In this document: positions 14,403 through 15,272 of the stretch, one piece after another | Layout of the letters: every line of letters starts with the position of its first letter | Numbering within the stretch: the stretch's first letter is position 1 | NCBI GenBank assembly: GCA_030632035.1 | Contig: DAOVJZ010000011.1 | Coordinates: 1 to 15,272, forward strand | DNA length: 15,272 nt | From: Granulosicoccaceae bacterium | GTDB taxonomy: Bacteria > Pseudomonadota > Gammaproteobacteria > DAOVJZ01 | Direction: 5' to 3' | Notes under the pieces: generated by a model | Told to the model about the DNA's origin: nothing | The model's database searches: none | What the model saw: only the letters and a program-made list of their open reading frames with translations | Translations under genes and position numbers: made by a program

Positions 14403-15272
14403 TATCTTTTCTTAATACATCCAGCAAGTGTGTCATGTCTTCCGGCAATGGTGCCTGCCATGACATTTCTTCTCCTGTTTCCGGATGTTGAATCGTTAAC
14501 TGGGCGGCATGCAATGCCTGCCGTTTAAAGGTGCGCAGTATTTCCCTGGCTTCTTCATTGCATCCTTTAGGTAATTGTAAACGGCCACCGTAAACCGGAT
14601 CACCAACAAGAGGATAACGAATATGCATCATGTGAACACGGATTTGATGCGTGCGTCCGGTTTCAAGTTGTACACGGATATGCGTATGCGCACGAAAACG
14701 TTCCATGACACGATAATGAGTCACCGCCGTTTTACCATCACTCACCACGGCCATGCGTTTACGGCTTTTAGGATGACGACCAAGCGGGGCATCAACTGTT
14801 CCACCCGCTGTCATTGTACCGACAGCAACGGCTTCATATTCACGCTTTACGGTACGTGCCTGTAATTGCTCTACTAGTGAGGTTTGTGCTTTCAATGTGC
14901 GAGCGACGACCATCAGTCCGCTGGTGTCCTTGTCGAGCCGATGCACAATGCCGGCACGCGGAATATTCTGTAACTCCGGATCGTGGTGCAACAGGGCATT
15001 CAGCAAGGTTCCGGCTCGATTCCCCACGGCTGGGTGTACGACGATACCGGCGGGCTTGTTAATGACAATGATAGCCTCATCCTCATACACGATTTCCAGC
15101 GCTATATCTTCCGCCTGCCAATCACCCGCAGGTTCCAGTTCGGCCTCGACTGTGACCTGTTCACCGCCTTTTGCCTTATCTTTGGGGCGTTGACCGGTTT
15201 GGCCATCCAGTAATATCTGCCCACTCTTGAGCCATTGCTGGAGTCGACTACGGGAATAATCGGGAAATAGCT
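14392..15272 (-). CDS. rluD: 23S rRNA pseudouridine synthase RluD, 5' end outside window
   Basis: RluD converts uridines 1911, 1915 and 1917 in helix 69 of 23S rRNA to pseudouridine. The reading frame is open to the right edge; 292 codons are visible and about 30 more are expected by comparison with E. coli RluD. The first visible stretch, SRSRLQQWLKSGQILLDG, belongs to the N-terminal S4 RNA-binding domain. The catalytic domain shows NKPAGIVVHP, GIVHRLDKDTSGLMVVA with the catalytic Asp in RLD, then the GRTHQIRVHM and YPLVGDPVYGG motifs. An internal GTG at 15090 would cut off the S4 domain and is not the start. The strong match to RLDKDTSG and the pgeF neighbour favour RluD over RluA or RluC. 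Confidence 0.95.
   Translation of the reverse strand, partial: LFPDYSRSRLQQWLKSGQILLDGQTGQRPKDKAKGGEQVTVEAELEPAGDWQAEDIALEIVYEDEAIIVINKPAGIVVHPAVGNRAGTLLNALLHHDPELQNIPRAGIVHRLDKDTSGLMVVARTLKAQTSLVEQLQARTVKREYEAVAVGTMTAGGTVDAPLGRHPKSRKRMAVVSDGKTAVTHYRVMERFRAHTHIRVQLETGRTHQIRVHMMHIRYPLVGDPVYGGRLQLPKGCNEEAREILRTFKRQALHAAQLTIQHPETGEEMSWQAPLPEDMTHLLDVLRKDNET

Noticed and set aside
1..15272. CRISPR array, tRNA, rRNA, prophage or defence genes
   Set aside because: No regularly spaced direct repeats, cloverleaf-like segments, integrase, transposase or known defence-protein motifs were found; repeats present are inverted and solitary.

Overview
The window looks like a chromosomal housekeeping segment of a gammaproteobacterium. 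The evidence is a SlyX protein with the family's PPHY tail, the rluD-pgeF order with clpB further along on the same strand (in E. coli these three are adjacent after bamD), a full sucA-sucB-lpd set, and REP-like intergenic palindromes. Base composition is moderate and fairly even. I cannot name a genus. All genes but one (slyX) lie on the minus strand, so the text below follows transcription from right to left.

Right end to about 12.9 kb: rluD (23S rRNA pseudouridine synthase, its 5' end cut by the window edge) overlaps pgeF, followed closely by a ZIP-family metal transporter. A 313-base gap then holds two inverted REP-like elements around a core of small hairpins. From 12.57 to 10.85 kb there is a tight three-gene unit: a GcvR-like double-ACT protein, a peptide deformylase, and a PlsC-type acyltransferase with an unusual motif III. 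clpB (10.76-8.16 kb) follows, with its own strong sigma-32 type heat-shock promoter and a hairpin after its stop. Next is a SCO1/SenC copper chaperone with a Met/His-rich insert, translationally coupled (ATGA overlap) to an unrecognised protein with two CxxC pairs.

From 6.85 to 6.72 kb a 128-bp near-perfect inverted repeat sits between the convergent slyX and CxxC-protein genes and supplies the latter's stop codon. slyX and an SseB-N-like gene diverge from a short promoter region. The left 5.8 kb is the 2-oxoglutarate dehydrogenase operon sucA-sucB-lpd: E1, E2 and E3 of the complex converting 2-oxoglutarate to succinyl-CoA in the TCA cycle. A REP-like hairpin lies between sucB and lpd.

I see no phage, transposase, CRISPR, toxin-antitoxin or defence genes, and no tRNA or rRNA. 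No clearly new multi-gene system is visible. The points most worth a second look are the three unrelated intergenic palindrome families, the SCO/CxxC gene pair, the five-gene interruption between pgeF and clpB, the odd acyltransferase motif, and the GGGACC-rich leader of sucA.
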